Below are positions 1 to 7,731 of a stretch of DNA of 64,000 bases, one piece after another. Both the position numbers and the translations under genes were made by a program. The stretch comes from Synergistetes bacterium HGW-Synergistetes-1 (GTDB lineage: Bacteria; Synergistota; Synergistia; Synergistales; Synergistaceae). The DNA lies in the NCBI GenBank assembly GCA_002839185.1, contig PGXO01000009.1:1-64000 (forward strand), read 5' to 3'. The notes below the pieces were generated by a model, which was not told the DNA's origin, did not search any database, and worked only from the letters and a program-made list of their open reading frames with translations. Every line of letters starts with the position of its first letter. Position 1 is the stretch's first letter.

Positions 1-2
1 TG

Positions 3-38
3 GTCGGAGAGATCCGCGCCATCAAGGTGGTGTGCTAG
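3..38 (+). CDS. 3' end of an upstream gene (partial)
   Basis: The window opens inside a reading frame whose last residues are VGEIRAIKVVC followed by TAG at 36-38. Only eleven codons are visible, so no domain can be named. The stop lies 2 nt before the ATG of the [2Fe-2S] protein gene, whose ribosome binding site (AAGGTGG) sits inside this tail, so the two are very likely cotranscribed. In operons of the HcnABC / D-hydroxyproline dehydrogenase type this position is held by a pyridine nucleotide-disulfide oxidoreductase subunit; that is inference from context. Confidence 0.5.
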   Translation, partial: VGEIRAIKVVC

Positions 39-40
39 CC

Positions 41-313
41 ATGACAGAGAAAAAGAATGTCATCTGTCGCTGTGAAGAGATAGAGATCGACGAGATCCGC
101 AAGTGGATCGATGCAGGCTATACAAATTTTGAAGAACTTAAGAGGATCCTCCGCGTAGGCATGGGACCCTGCCAGGGCAGAGGCTGCCGCGACATAATCC
201 TTCGCGAGCTCTCCAAGGCAACAGGTAAACCAGTAGCAGAGCTTCTGCCTGGAGTTATCAGGCCTCCGGTGAAACCGGTCAAAGCCAAACTATTGGCCGA
301 AGATAACGAATAG
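41..313 (+). CDS. BFD-like [2Fe-2S]-binding protein, small subunit of an FAD dehydrogenase
   Basis: A 90-residue protein with the BFD-like [2Fe-2S] pattern: ICRCEEI near the N-terminus, then GMGPCQGRGC about 40 residues later, giving four cysteines (CxC and CxxxxC). Such proteins are the small iron-sulfur subunit of HcnABC-like amine, sarcosine or D-hydroxyproline dehydrogenases and carry electrons from the FAD subunit. A GTG at 32 would add three residues, but AAGGTGG at 24-30 is correctly spaced only for the ATG at 41. The FAD oxidoreductase gene starts 13 nt downstream. The substrate cannot be read from the sequence. Confidence 0.85.
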   Translation: MTEKKNVICRCEEIEIDEIRKWIDAGYTNFEELKRILRVGMGPCQGRGCRDIILRELSKATGKPVAELLPGVIRPPVKPVKAKLLAEDNE

Positions 314-326
314 GAGGTAGGGTGCT

Positions 327-1475
327 ATGACTGTAAAAACAGCGGATGTAATTATAGTAGGCGGAGGAGTTCACGGAGCATCCACCGCGTATGAACTGGC
401 AAAAGCCGGTGTAAATGTAGTTCTTTTTGAAAAGGAATATCTTGGTTCCGGCGGTTCAGGCCGCTCAGCGGCCGGTCTTCGCCAGCACTTTGGAACGGAG
501 ACCAACCTCCACATGGCCAAATACAACCTTCAGGTTTTCCCGACACTTGAGGAAGAGCTTGATACAGGTATGTCACTTGAGTTTACTCAGTGGGGATACA
601 TGTGGGTAGCATATGCAGATACAGTTCTTGCTCAGCTTCAGAAGAACGTAGACCTGCAGAGAAGCCTGGATATCCCTTCAGTCATGATGAAGCCTGATGA
701 AGTCAAAGCCCGTTGGCCGTATCTCTGCATGGACGGTATCATCGGCGTTGCATTCTGCGGCGATGACGGACACATCAACCCTCAGACGCTGACTCTCTCA
801 TATGGTCACGCTGCCCGCAGACTGGGCGCAACAGTTAAGACATATTGCCCGGTAGTGAAGCTTCTTGCAGAAAACGGCAAGATAAAGGGTGTAGTTACAG
901 AAGACGGTGAAGAGTGGCATGCTCCTAAAGTCCTTCTCTCTGCAGGACCATGGTCAACACCATTGGCAGCAACTATAGGCGTGGATCTTCCCGTTTATGC
1001 AGAACGTCACAATCTGCTCATAACAGAGCCAGTAGAAGTTTTTGACTGTCCGATGGTCCTCTGTCTTGATGACGGCGCATATTTCAAGCAGTGCCCGAAC
1101 GGAACTTTCATGTTCGGTCGCGATGACCAGGATGAACCGCACACAACAGAGTGCTCAAACAGCGCTAAATTCCTTGAAGGCGTAACAAAGAGCGTTCTTA
1201 AGAGGATCCCTGCACTCAGCGGAGTCAGGGTAGTTCGACAGTGGTCAGGTCCTTACGACAACACCCCCGACCATAATGCGATAATCGACTGGACACCCGT
1301 AGAAGGCCTGCTCGTCAACTGTGGCTGGAGCGGTCACGGACTTCAGTTCGGACCCTCCGGCGGACGAGTCTGCAAAGAACTCCTTATGGGTGAAAAACCA
1401 TTTGTAGACCTTTACCGTTTCCGTCTTTCCAGATTTGCCGAAAACGACCTTTTCTTCGAGCCGGCATTCATCTAA
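327..1475 (+). CDS. FAD-dependent oxidoreductase, DAO (DadA/SoxB) family
   Basis: A 382-residue DAO-fold flavoprotein. The N-terminus carries the Rossmann FAD motif VIIVGGGVHGASTAYELAKA, followed by GSGGSGRSAAGLRQHF, typical of sarcosine oxidase beta-like and glycine/D-amino-acid dehydrogenases. The C-terminus has NCGWSGHGLQFGPSGG, the second FAD/substrate segment. The likely reaction is oxidation of a secondary or D-amino acid, with electrons leaving through the adjacent [2Fe-2S] protein. A GGAGG site precedes the ATG. It is the last gene of its operon and a strong terminator follows. Candidate substrates are D-proline, hydroxyproline, sarcosine or glycine. Confidence 0.85.
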   Translation: MTVKTADVIIVGGGVHGASTAYELAKAGVNVVLFEKEYLGSGGSGRSAAGLRQHFGTETNLHMAKYNLQVFPTLEEELDTGMSLEFTQWGYMWVAYADTVLAQLQKNVDLQRSLDIPSVMMKPDEVKARWPYLCMDGIIGVAFCGDDGHINPQTLTLSYGHAARRLGATVKTYCPVVKLLAENGKIKGVVTEDGEEWHAPKVLLSAGPWSTPLAATIGVDLPVYAERHNLLITEPVEVFDCPMVLCLDDGAYFKQCPNGTFMFGRDDQDEPHTTECSNSAKFLEGVTKSVLKRIPALSGVRVVRQWSGPYDNTPDHNAIIDWTPVEGLLVNCGWSGHGLQFGPSGGRVCKELLMGEKPFVDLYRFRLSRFAENDLFFEPAFI

Positions 1476-1499
1476 TATCAGCACAAAAAATAAATACAT

Positions 1500-1535
1500 C
1501 AAGGGACGGACATCTCGTTGTCCGTCCCTTGTTTT
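1500..1535 (+). terminator. Rho-independent terminator of the FAD oxidoreductase operon
   Basis: A perfect 13-bp stem (1500-1512 with 1519-1531, CAAGGGACGGACA/TGTCCGTCCCTTG) has a 6-nt loop and is followed by TTTT. Confidence 0.93.
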
Positions 1536-1664
1536 CTGTCTTGCATTTTATTTCACAAAGTGGTATAACGTGTCGCGGACTCTCTTGCGCTGAGTCTGAA
1601 GTGACCCTTTTTAGTTATTAAATATGGATATTACATCCTGCTGTATAAGGGGCAAAAATCAGAA

Positions 1665-2111
1665 ATGGACCGTCGCAGCGTTGGTGTTTTTGTTAATAAA
1701 TTAATATTTGCAGTTGTGATAGGCATTTTTGTATTTGCCTCCTACTCTATATCTGCCTCGTTGGCCTTTATGGTCCCTTCAGAATTTGGTCGCGATCAGA
1801 ACTGTTCATCCTTACCTTCGCACTTTATGCCGACTGGCACTCCGAACTTTCCTGACACTCCCTTATCACCGAATCCGGATGAGGATGAACTGCCCGCTGC
1901 TCTGAGAAGCTTCTGCGAAGCGTTCTGCAACACGGGAACATTCAATTTCAGGGCGAGAAATAAAACTGTATCTCAGTTAGAAGCGGTTTTTTTGACGTCC
2001 CCTGACGGCAGTTGTCCACCTCCATCAATTCTTGAACTTAACTTTTACGGGTCAGAACACATTTGCGCAAAAGCCTTTTACAGCGTTAAAACCACACGTA
2101 AATTGGAATAA
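1665..2111 (+). CDS. Hypothetical secreted or membrane-anchored protein (doubtful gene)
   Basis: An open frame of 148 codons in the gap between the first terminator and the sodium-pump pair. AAGGGG at 1647-1652 lies 12 nt before the ATG. The first 35 residues hold basic residues followed by a hydrophobic stretch (LIFAVVIGIFVFASYSISASL), which reads as a signal peptide or anchor. The rest is proline- and serine-rich with five cysteines. I recognise no family. The codon pattern is less regular than in neighbours, so this may be a fast-evolving small protein, a decayed gene or a chance ORF. Confidence 0.35.
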   Translation: MDRRSVGVFVNKLIFAVVIGIFVFASYSISASLAFMVPSEFGRDQNCSSLPSHFMPTGTPNFPDTPLSPNPDEDELPAALRSFCEAFCNTGTFNFRARNKTVSQLEAVFLTSPDGSCPPPSILELNFYGSEHICAKAFYSVKTTRKLE

Positions 2112-2168
2112 ACTACCTCCAACGTTCATTTCTCTTCAAATTGACATGTCTGCTCTGTAGGGGGAGAC

Positions 2169-2276
2169 ATGGATCCTGTGCCGGCCTCCGGAAAGAAAGA
2201 CTATCCTAGCGATGTTTATAGGACAGCCGTTTCATGCCTGCACCTTTCTTTTTATCTGTTTAACGGTTGGAGGTAA
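2169..2276 (+). CDS. Possible 35-codon leader ORF before the sodium-pump pair
   Basis: An ATG at 2169, just after TAGGGGGAGAC, opens a 35-codon frame (begins MDPVPASGKK, ends FNGWR). Its TAA at 2274-2276 overlaps the GGAGGTAA ribosome binding site of the next gene, six bases before that ATG. The arrangement would suit translational coupling or a leader peptide. There is no family match to support it. Confidence 0.25.
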   Translation: MDPVPASGKKDYPSDVYRTAVSCLHLSFYLFNGWR

Positions 2277-2281
2277 TCGAA

Positions 2282-2473
2282 ATGTCCGAAATCGTTTCAA
2301 TGAGTTCCAATTTCACCGGGCCCATAGGGGCCCTGGTGATGTCGTTTATAGCAATGAGTATAGTTTTTCTTGTGATAGTAGGATTGATGCTCGTGATGGT
2401 AGTTACACATAAACTTGTGAATGCCTCGTTGTCGGTAAAATCTTCAAAAAACAGCATCAAGGAGAGCAACTGA
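2282..2473 (+). CDS. Sodium-pump decarboxylase delta (OadG-like) subunit, short form
   Basis: A 63-residue protein with one hydrophobic helix (ALVMSFIAMSIVFLVIVGLM) and a short polar tail. This is the layout of OadG/MmdD subunits, which hold the cytoplasmic carboxyltransferase against the beta membrane subunit. The helix resembles that of the delta subunit at 41724. Compared with that copy, the Ala/Pro-rich linker and C-terminal segment are missing. The start is ATG 2282 with GGAGGT at 2269-2274; a TTG at 2267 would lie inside that site. It is followed after 1 nt by the beta subunit gene. Confidence 0.8.
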   Translation: MSEIVSMSSNFTGPIGALVMSFIAMSIVFLVIVGLMLVMVVTHKLVNASLSVKSSKNSIKESN

Positions 2474-2474
2474 G

Positions 2475-3599
2475 ATGGAACTCTATCTTAGCGCTCTTAA
2501 GGGAGTAGTCGATCAGTCCGGAATCATCGCCCTAAGCGGCGGAAACCTGGTAATGCTTTTTGTCTCATTTGTCCTTCTTTACCTGGCAGTAGCCAAGGGT
2601 TTTGAGCCTCTCCTCCTCCTTCCGATAGCTTTCGGGTGTCTTCTTGTCAACCTGCCGCTCTCAGGAATAATTGACGAAGGAGGTTTCCTTTATTTTGTGA
2701 AATTTGGAATAGATCACGAGCTATACCCCATAATAATTTTTATGGGGATCGGCGCTCTGACAGACTTTGGTCCCCTTCTTGCAAACCCGGTGACATTTAT
2801 GCTGGGTGCTGCAGCTCAACTTGGAGTTTTCGTAGCTGTGATCGGGGCCATGTCCATGGGTTTCACCATCCAGGAAGCTGCAGGTATAGGAATAATTGGA
2901 GGGGCAGACGGCCCCACTGCGATCTACCTCTGTGCCAAACTGGCAAAGGATATCCTGCCTGCTGTTGCAGTAGCTGCATACAGCTATATGTCATTAGTTC
3001 CTCTTATTCAGCCGCCGGTGATAAAACTTCTGACAACAAAAGAAGACCGTGCAATAAAGATGCAGCAGCTTCGCCCTGTTTCACGCAGCGAGAGGATACT
3101 CTTCCCGATAGTATCCACTATGGCCTGCGGGCTTATCCTTCCGGCATCTGTCCCTCTCATAGGTATGCTGATGTTTGGAAACCTGCTTCGCGAGTGCGGA
3201 TGTACAGAAAGATTAAGCCTTGCGGCGCAGAACGAGGTCCTGAACGCCACTACTATCTTCCTTGGAATATCGGTCGGTGCGACTATGAATGCCGAATCCT
3301 TCCTAAGGATCGAGACGATAATGATAATTTGCCTTGGATTGGTAGCTTTTATTTTCAGCACAGCCGGCGGGGTCATCTTTGGACAGGCGATGAAGGTTTT
3401 TACAAAGGGAAAGGTCAACCCGATAATCGGTGCGGCAGGTGTCTCAGCTGTCCCAATGGCGGCCAGGGTCTGCCAGAAGGTCGTTCAGAAAGAATTTCCC
3501 GGATCTTACATCCTTATGCATGCAATGGGACCGAATGTAGCAGGAGTAATTGGTACAGCAGTAGCAGCCGGAGCAATGCTCACATTACTTTCAAGGTAA
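2475..3599 (+). CDS. Na+-translocating decarboxylase beta subunit (orphan second copy)
   Basis: A 374-residue polytopic membrane protein of the OadB/MmdB/GcdB family. The family couples decarboxylation of a carboxybiotin carrier to Na+ export. It has the signature GGADGPTAIY, whose Asp is the proposed Na+/H+ site, plus SAVPMAARVCQK and GPNVAGVIGTAVAAG. Length and most residues match the beta subunit at 42586, so the two are clear paralogues. Only a delta subunit accompanies it; no carboxyltransferase or biotin carrier gene is adjacent. It may borrow those subunits from the second operon or serve another decarboxylase elsewhere. Confidence 0.92.
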   Translation: MELYLSALKGVVDQSGIIALSGGNLVMLFVSFVLLYLAVAKGFEPLLLLPIAFGCLLVNLPLSGIIDEGGFLYFVKFGIDHELYPIIIFMGIGALTDFGPLLANPVTFMLGAAAQLGVFVAVIGAMSMGFTIQEAAGIGIIGGADGPTAIYLCAKLAKDILPAVAVAAYSYMSLVPLIQPPVIKLLTTKEDRAIKMQQLRPVSRSERILFPIVSTMACGLILPASVPLIGMLMFGNLLRECGCTERLSLAAQNEVLNATTIFLGISVGATMNAESFLRIETIMIICLGLVAFIFSTAGGVIFGQAMKVFTKGKVNPIIGAAGVSAVPMAARVCQKVVQKEFPGSYILMHAMGPNVAGVIGTAVAAGAMLTLLSR

Positions 3600-3916
3600 A
3601 ACGGTTTTTCTATGTGCTTAATTGAAATATTGCTTTGCACTGCGACTGCGCTCGCATTGTCTTTTTTTGCATCATGGTCTGTGCATTTGCAGCCTGGTAG
3701 GAAGAAAGACCCAAAATAAGTTCACAAGTGTTGATTAATATTATCCGGCAGGCTTTGTTCCGAATAACGGAAATGAAGATACTGCCGGGTATTTTTATGT
3801 CAAAAACGAGCATGTATAATTAAAGGGAATAAAATAATCTTATAATTACTTGCATAATGCAGTCATTGGAATTATAGTCAAAACGCATTCAAATAATTCT
3901 GTAGAGGTGAGAGCCA
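3600..3916. other. Intergenic region before the LysR gene
   Basis: This 317-nt AT-rich stretch has no convincing gene and no clear terminator for the beta subunit. It ends with a good promoter and the leader of the LysR gene. Confidence 0.5.
3850..3878 (+). promoter_or_regulatory. Sigma-70-like promoter of the LysR gene
   Basis: TTGCAT (3850-3855) and TATAGT (3873-3878) are separated by 17 nt, 38 nt upstream of the LysR start codon. Confidence 0.55.
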
Positions 3917-4807
3917 ATGCATGAAAAAGGGATCGAAACTTTTTTGGCTGTTTCTATGTCCAGGACGCTTGGAAAAGCAGCTGAGCTCTTGAATGTTACA
4001 CAATCTACAGTTAGCTATAATCTTAACGAGCTGGAAAGCGAAATGGGCATGATGCTTGTTGACCGCCAGAAAGGAATGAAATCGATCAGCCTTACACCTG
4101 CAGGGGAGAGTTTTTTGCCACTCGCATTAAAATGGCAGGAGGTCAGCAGGGAGATCGGGAACGCCCGTAATCCAGGCTCTGCCTTTTCACTTGCAATAGG
4201 AGGTTCCGAGACAGTAAACTACAGACTTCTGCCAAAAGTATACAAGGACCTGCTTGAGCATGAGCCTCCTGTTTACCTCAGGTTGTTGACAGACCCCACC
4301 GACAAGATGTACCAGGCAGTTGAAAGTCGCGCCATAGATCTTGCCATTGTCCTCCATGAGGAGACGACAAGGTATGTTCAGATTGTTCCTTTTTTTAAGG
4401 AAAGCCTAGTGGTTGCCCGAATACCGAACGATGATGAAAATGTATCAAATGTCATCCAACCCGAGTTTTTGATGCCGGAGCTTGAATTCTATATCGAATG
4501 GAGCGGCGGATACCGCCTGTGGCACGACCATATCTGGGACCCGATTAGAACTGCCAAGATGAGGCTTGATTCTGTAAATCTTGTAGGTTCGTTCATGGAC
4601 AAGCCGGGCCAGTGGTGTATGGTCCCTTGTTCAGCTATGGAAGAACTTAAAATAGGAAATGAGAGGATAGTATTTCAAAGGATCTCGGAAGATCCGCCCG
4701 AGCTGGTCTATCATAAAATAACACACAGATATCCAAGGGCCAGCGCACTTCCGGGACTGTCGATATTTGATGAAGTCGTTCAAGAACATGGATTTGGATC
4801 AATATAA
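3917..4807 (+). CDS. LysR-family transcriptional regulator
   Basis: A 296-residue protein. Residues 1-60 form the LysR winged helix-turn-helix (FLAVSMSRTLGKAAELLNVT, then QSTVSYNLNELESEMG). The remainder is a divergent periplasmic-binding-like effector domain. A ribosome binding site (GAGGTGAG) precedes the ATG. It lies on the same strand between the orphan sodium-pump pair and deoC, and ends 15 nt before deoC, so it could be cotranscribed with deoC and the TRAP genes. The effector and targets are not visible; nearby carboxylate or nucleoside genes are plausible targets. Confidence 0.88.
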   Translation: MHEKGIETFLAVSMSRTLGKAAELLNVTQSTVSYNLNELESEMGMMLVDRQKGMKSISLTPAGESFLPLALKWQEVSREIGNARNPGSAFSLAIGGSETVNYRLLPKVYKDLLEHEPPVYLRLLTDPTDKMYQAVESRAIDLAIVLHEETTRYVQIVPFFKESLVVARIPNDDENVSNVIQPEFLMPELEFYIEWSGGYRLWHDHIWDPIRTAKMRLDSVNLVGSFMDKPGQWCMVPCSAMEELKIGNERIVFQRISEDPPELVYHKITHRYPRASALPGLSIFDEVVQEHGFGSI

Positions 4808-4822
4808 AACGGAGTGGTATAA

Positions 4823-5506
4823 TTGGATCTCTCATCTTTAATAGATCACACAAATTTGGATCCAGCAGCTAAAACAGATGATATTTTGAGGCTTTGTGAT
4901 GAGGCTTCGGAGTGGAAATTCTCATCAGTCTGTGTCAATCCATGCTATGTGTCTCTTGCTTCAGAAAGACTTAAGGGCAAAGGTGTCAAAGTTTGTTCTG
5001 TCGTCGGTTTTCCTCTCGGAGCGAACACTATGTCATCAAAGGCTTACGAGGCCGAAAGAGCATATCGGGACGGGGCCGCAGAAATTGATATGGTGATGAA
5101 CATCTCACATGCTAAGAACGGATCGTATGATCTGCTCAGAGAAGATATCGCAGGGGTCGTAAGTGCGGTCCCTCACTGTAAGGTCAAAGTTATCCTCGAA
5201 ACCTGCCTTTTGGAAGACGATGAAATAATAAGAGCCTGCAGTGAGGCAGTCAAAGCAGGTGCACATTTCCTCAAAACTTCGACAGGGTTTTCATCCGGAG
5301 GGGCAACAGTCAAACATGTTGAGCTTATCAGGCAAAGCCTTCCCCCTGAAATAGGAGTTAAAGCGTCGGGGGGGATAAGGGACAGAGAAAGCGCAGAGGC
5401 TATGATAGCAGCGGGAGCAAACAGACTGGGTACGTCTCGTTCTGTTTCAATATGTAAAATAATATCAAAACAGAACAACGATAATTTAAATAGTCGGAAA
5501 TCTTAG
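4823..5506 (+). CDS. deoC: Deoxyribose-phosphate aldolase
   Basis: A 227-residue class I aldolase that cleaves 2-deoxyribose 5-phosphate to glyceraldehyde 3-phosphate and acetaldehyde in the cytoplasm. The Schiff-base lysine is in FLKTSTGF (Lys151), the proton-relay lysine in VKASGGIR (Lys180), and the catalytic Asp in EIDMVMN (Asp89). The start is TTG 4823, eight bases after GGAG. Oddity: the C-terminal phosphate-binding motif, normally GTSSG, reads GTSRS here and is followed by a polar tail. No other deoxynucleoside-catabolic gene is adjacent. Confidence 0.92.
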   Translation: MDLSSLIDHTNLDPAAKTDDILRLCDEASEWKFSSVCVNPCYVSLASERLKGKGVKVCSVVGFPLGANTMSSKAYEAERAYRDGAAEIDMVMNISHAKNGSYDLLREDIAGVVSAVPHCKVKVILETCLLEDDEIIRACSEAVKAGAHFLKTSTGFSSGGATVKHVELIRQSLPPEIGVKASGGIRDRESAEAMIAAGANRLGTSRSVSICKIISKQNNDNLNSRKS

Positions 5507-5513
5507 AGATATC

Positions 5514-5542
5514 TTGACAAATAAAATTTAATAAGCGAAAAT
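5514..5542 (+). promoter_or_regulatory. Possible promoter of the first TRAP operon
   Basis: A perfect TTGACA (5514-5519) is followed after 17 nt by GAAAAT, a weak -10. It lies just after deoC and 60 nt before the TRAP start codon. Confidence 0.35.
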
Positions 5543-5602
5543 CAAGGCCGTTTGTGCAAAAAACACAGCATATGCAAAGTCTCCACAAGGGAGGAATTTT
5601 CA

Positions 5603-7594
5603 GTGAGTGAAACAGAAATAAAAACAGCGGAAGTGGCGCAGGAAGTAAATCAGCAGATCGATCTTGACGATCTTATGCGCAAGTATGATACAGAAGCGCG
5701 TTTTAGAACCCTGGAAGGGTGGCAGTCAAAACTTGTAGCTTTGATAGCTATTGGGATGTCGTGTTTCCATTTCTATACATCAGGTTTCGGCCTGCTTCTG
5801 GCTCAAAAGCAGGGAGCGGTACACCTTGCCTTTACTCTATGTCTTGTCTTTCTTCTCTATCCGGCAAGCTCCAAGCAATCAAAGACGAGCGGGATCCCCT
5901 TTTATGACTTTATACTTGGTGCTGTCGGAGTGGCTTCAGCCATGTATCTTGTCGTTTTTTTCAACGAACTGACGACAAGGGCCGGACTTCCTACACAGAC
6001 TGACCTTATTATGGGCTTTCTCCTTATAGTGACACTGCTGGAGGCTACCAGGAGGATATCAAACCCGGTACTGCCATGTCTGGCTATAGTAGCTCTTTTG
6101 TACTGCTACTTTGGCCGTTCACTTCCTGAAATGATAGCCCACAGAGGTTTTTCGGTCCCCCGTATCGTTAACCATATGTTTCTGGGAACAGAAGGGATCT
6201 TTGGCACACCGCTGGAAGTATCTTCGACCTTTGTATTTATGTTCATCCTTTTTGGATCAGTCCTTGAAAAAACTGGTCTGGGCAAATTTATTATTGACCT
6301 ATCAATGGCTTTGGCGGGTTGGTCTACAGGTGGTCCTGCAAAGGTCGCAGTCGTCAGTTCAGGACTAATGGGGACAGTTTCAGGTTCTTCCGTAGCAAAC
6401 GTTTGTACGACTGGTATGTTTACAATACCTCTTATGAAAAGCGTCGGATATGAACCGCACTTTGCGGGAGCAGTTGAAGCAGTAGCTTCAACAGGTGGAC
6501 AGATCATGCCTCCTGTCATGGGAGCAGGTGCATTTATTATGGCGCAGTTCCTGGGAGTCCCGTACATCGAAGTTGCCCTTGCCGCTGTGGTTCCCGCACT
6601 CCTCTATTATTTTGCTGTCATGGTCCAGGTACACTTTGAAGCAACAAGACTCGGGCTTAAAGGAATTCCATGGGCGCAGCTCCCTCCGCTTTGGCCGCTC
6701 CTTAAATCAAAAGGATTCCTTCTTATCCCGCTCATTGCGATCATCTATTTTCTCCTTGCTGGATTTACCCCCCTTAGGGCTGCCTTCAACGGTATTCTTG
6801 TGAGCTTTGCTCTTTCGTGGCTTAACAAGGAAACCAGATTGACACCGGCCCGTATTCTGGAAGCATTCCAATCAGGCGCAAGGGGTGCTATAGGCGTCGC
6901 ATGCGCATGTGCTACTGTCGGAATGGTAGTTGGTATGGGTACGCTGACTGGGCTGGCTCTTCGCATAGCAAACGCGATAGTGACTCTTGCAGGCGGAAGC
7001 AAGATACTTACTCTCTTTTACACCATGCTTGCAAGCATCATTCTGGGAACGGGCCTTCCGACGACCGCAAACTTCATAGTTACGAGTACCATGGCGGCCC
7101 CTGCGTTGTTTAAGCTGGGAGTCCCGCCCATGGCGGCATATATGTTCGTCTTTTACTTTGGTATAGCAGCCGACCTCACTCCTCCGGTCGCTCTTGCTGC
7201 ATACGCAGGATCAGGTATTGCGGGCTCGGATCCGATGAAGACAGGGGTAACTGCCTTCAAGCTTGCTCTGGCAGGATTCCTGGTTCCCTATGTCTATGTC
7301 TATAATCCAATGCTTCTCTTTATTGACGTAGTGCCTTTGCAAATGATCCAGGCAATATTTACGGCTCTTCTTGGGGTATTTCTCCTGGCCATGGCTACGA
7401 TAGGATTCTATAAAGCTCACATGCCTTGGTATCTTAGACTGCTTGCGTTCTGTGGGGCATTGGGACTGCTGATACCTGGTACACTATCCGATCTTGGAGG
7501 AATAGCAGTATTAGTTCTTATATTCTTCATCCAGACAGCAAAGGCAAAGATGATAGCGAAAAAGAAAGAGGCAGAAACTTCTCAATTAATATAG
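5603..7594 (+). CDS. TRAP transporter permease, fused 4TM/12TM (DctQM) type
   Basis: A 663-residue polytopic membrane protein: a short polar N-terminus, a DctQ-like four-helix part and a DctM-like part with repeated ion-transporter motifs (GGPAKVAVVSSGLMGTVSGS, STGGQIMPPVMGAGAF, GTGLPTTANF, DLTPPVALAAYAGSGIAG). This fused form works with TAXI-family binding proteins to import organic acids or amino acids using a Na+ or H+ gradient. The likely start is GTG 5603, after AAGGGAGG at 5587-5593; the frame is open back to 5552. The TAXI gene follows 137 nt downstream with its own promoter signals. Substrate unknown. Confidence 0.92.
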   Translation: MSETEIKTAEVAQEVNQQIDLDDLMRKYDTEARFRTLEGWQSKLVALIAIGMSCFHFYTSGFGLLLAQKQGAVHLAFTLCLVFLLYPASSKQSKTSGIPFYDFILGAVGVASAMYLVVFFNELTTRAGLPTQTDLIMGFLLIVTLLEATRRISNPVLPCLAIVALLYCYFGRSLPEMIAHRGFSVPRIVNHMFLGTEGIFGTPLEVSSTFVFMFILFGSVLEKTGLGKFIIDLSMALAGWSTGGPAKVAVVSSGLMGTVSGSSVANVCTTGMFTIPLMKSVGYEPHFAGAVEAVASTGGQIMPPVMGAGAFIMAQFLGVPYIEVALAAVVPALLYYFAVMVQVHFEATRLGLKGIPWAQLPPLWPLLKSKGFLLIPLIAIIYFLLAGFTPLRAAFNGILVSFALSWLNKETRLTPARILEAFQSGARGAIGVACACATVGMVVGMGTLTGLALRIANAIVTLAGGSKILTLFYTMLASIILGTGLPTTANFIVTSTMAAPALFKLGVPPMAAYMFVFYFGIAADLTPPVALAAYAGSGIAGSDPMKTGVTAFKLALAGFLVPYVYVYNPMLLFIDVVPLQMIQAIFTALLGVFLLAMATIGFYKAHMPWYLRLLAFCGALGLLIPGTLSDLGGIAVLVLIFFIQTAKAKMIAKKKEAETSQLI

Positions 7595-7658
7595 GGAAAA
7601 CTGTCCAAACAGTATAATGATTTGTATTAATACTGATTTTTCAAAAAAATTTTTCTAT

Positions 7659-7693
7659 TATAATTAGGTTGTTTCCGAACTGAACTCAGTTCG
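7659..7693 (+). promoter_or_regulatory. -10 box and palindromic operator before the TAXI gene
   Basis: TATAAT at 7659-7664 is followed 11 nt later by the perfect 8-bp inverted repeat CGAACTGA-AC-TCAGTTCG (7676-7693). The repeat sits about where transcription should start, so a repressor bound there could control the binding-protein gene separately from the permease. No good -35 is visible. Confidence 0.45.
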
Positions 7694-7731
7694 TTCAACG
7701 CACATAAAATCATTATAGGGAGGAACAATTA

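Noticed and set aside
2141-2146. Perfect TTGACA before the orphan pump genes
   Set aside because: No acceptable -10 box lies 16-19 nt downstream.
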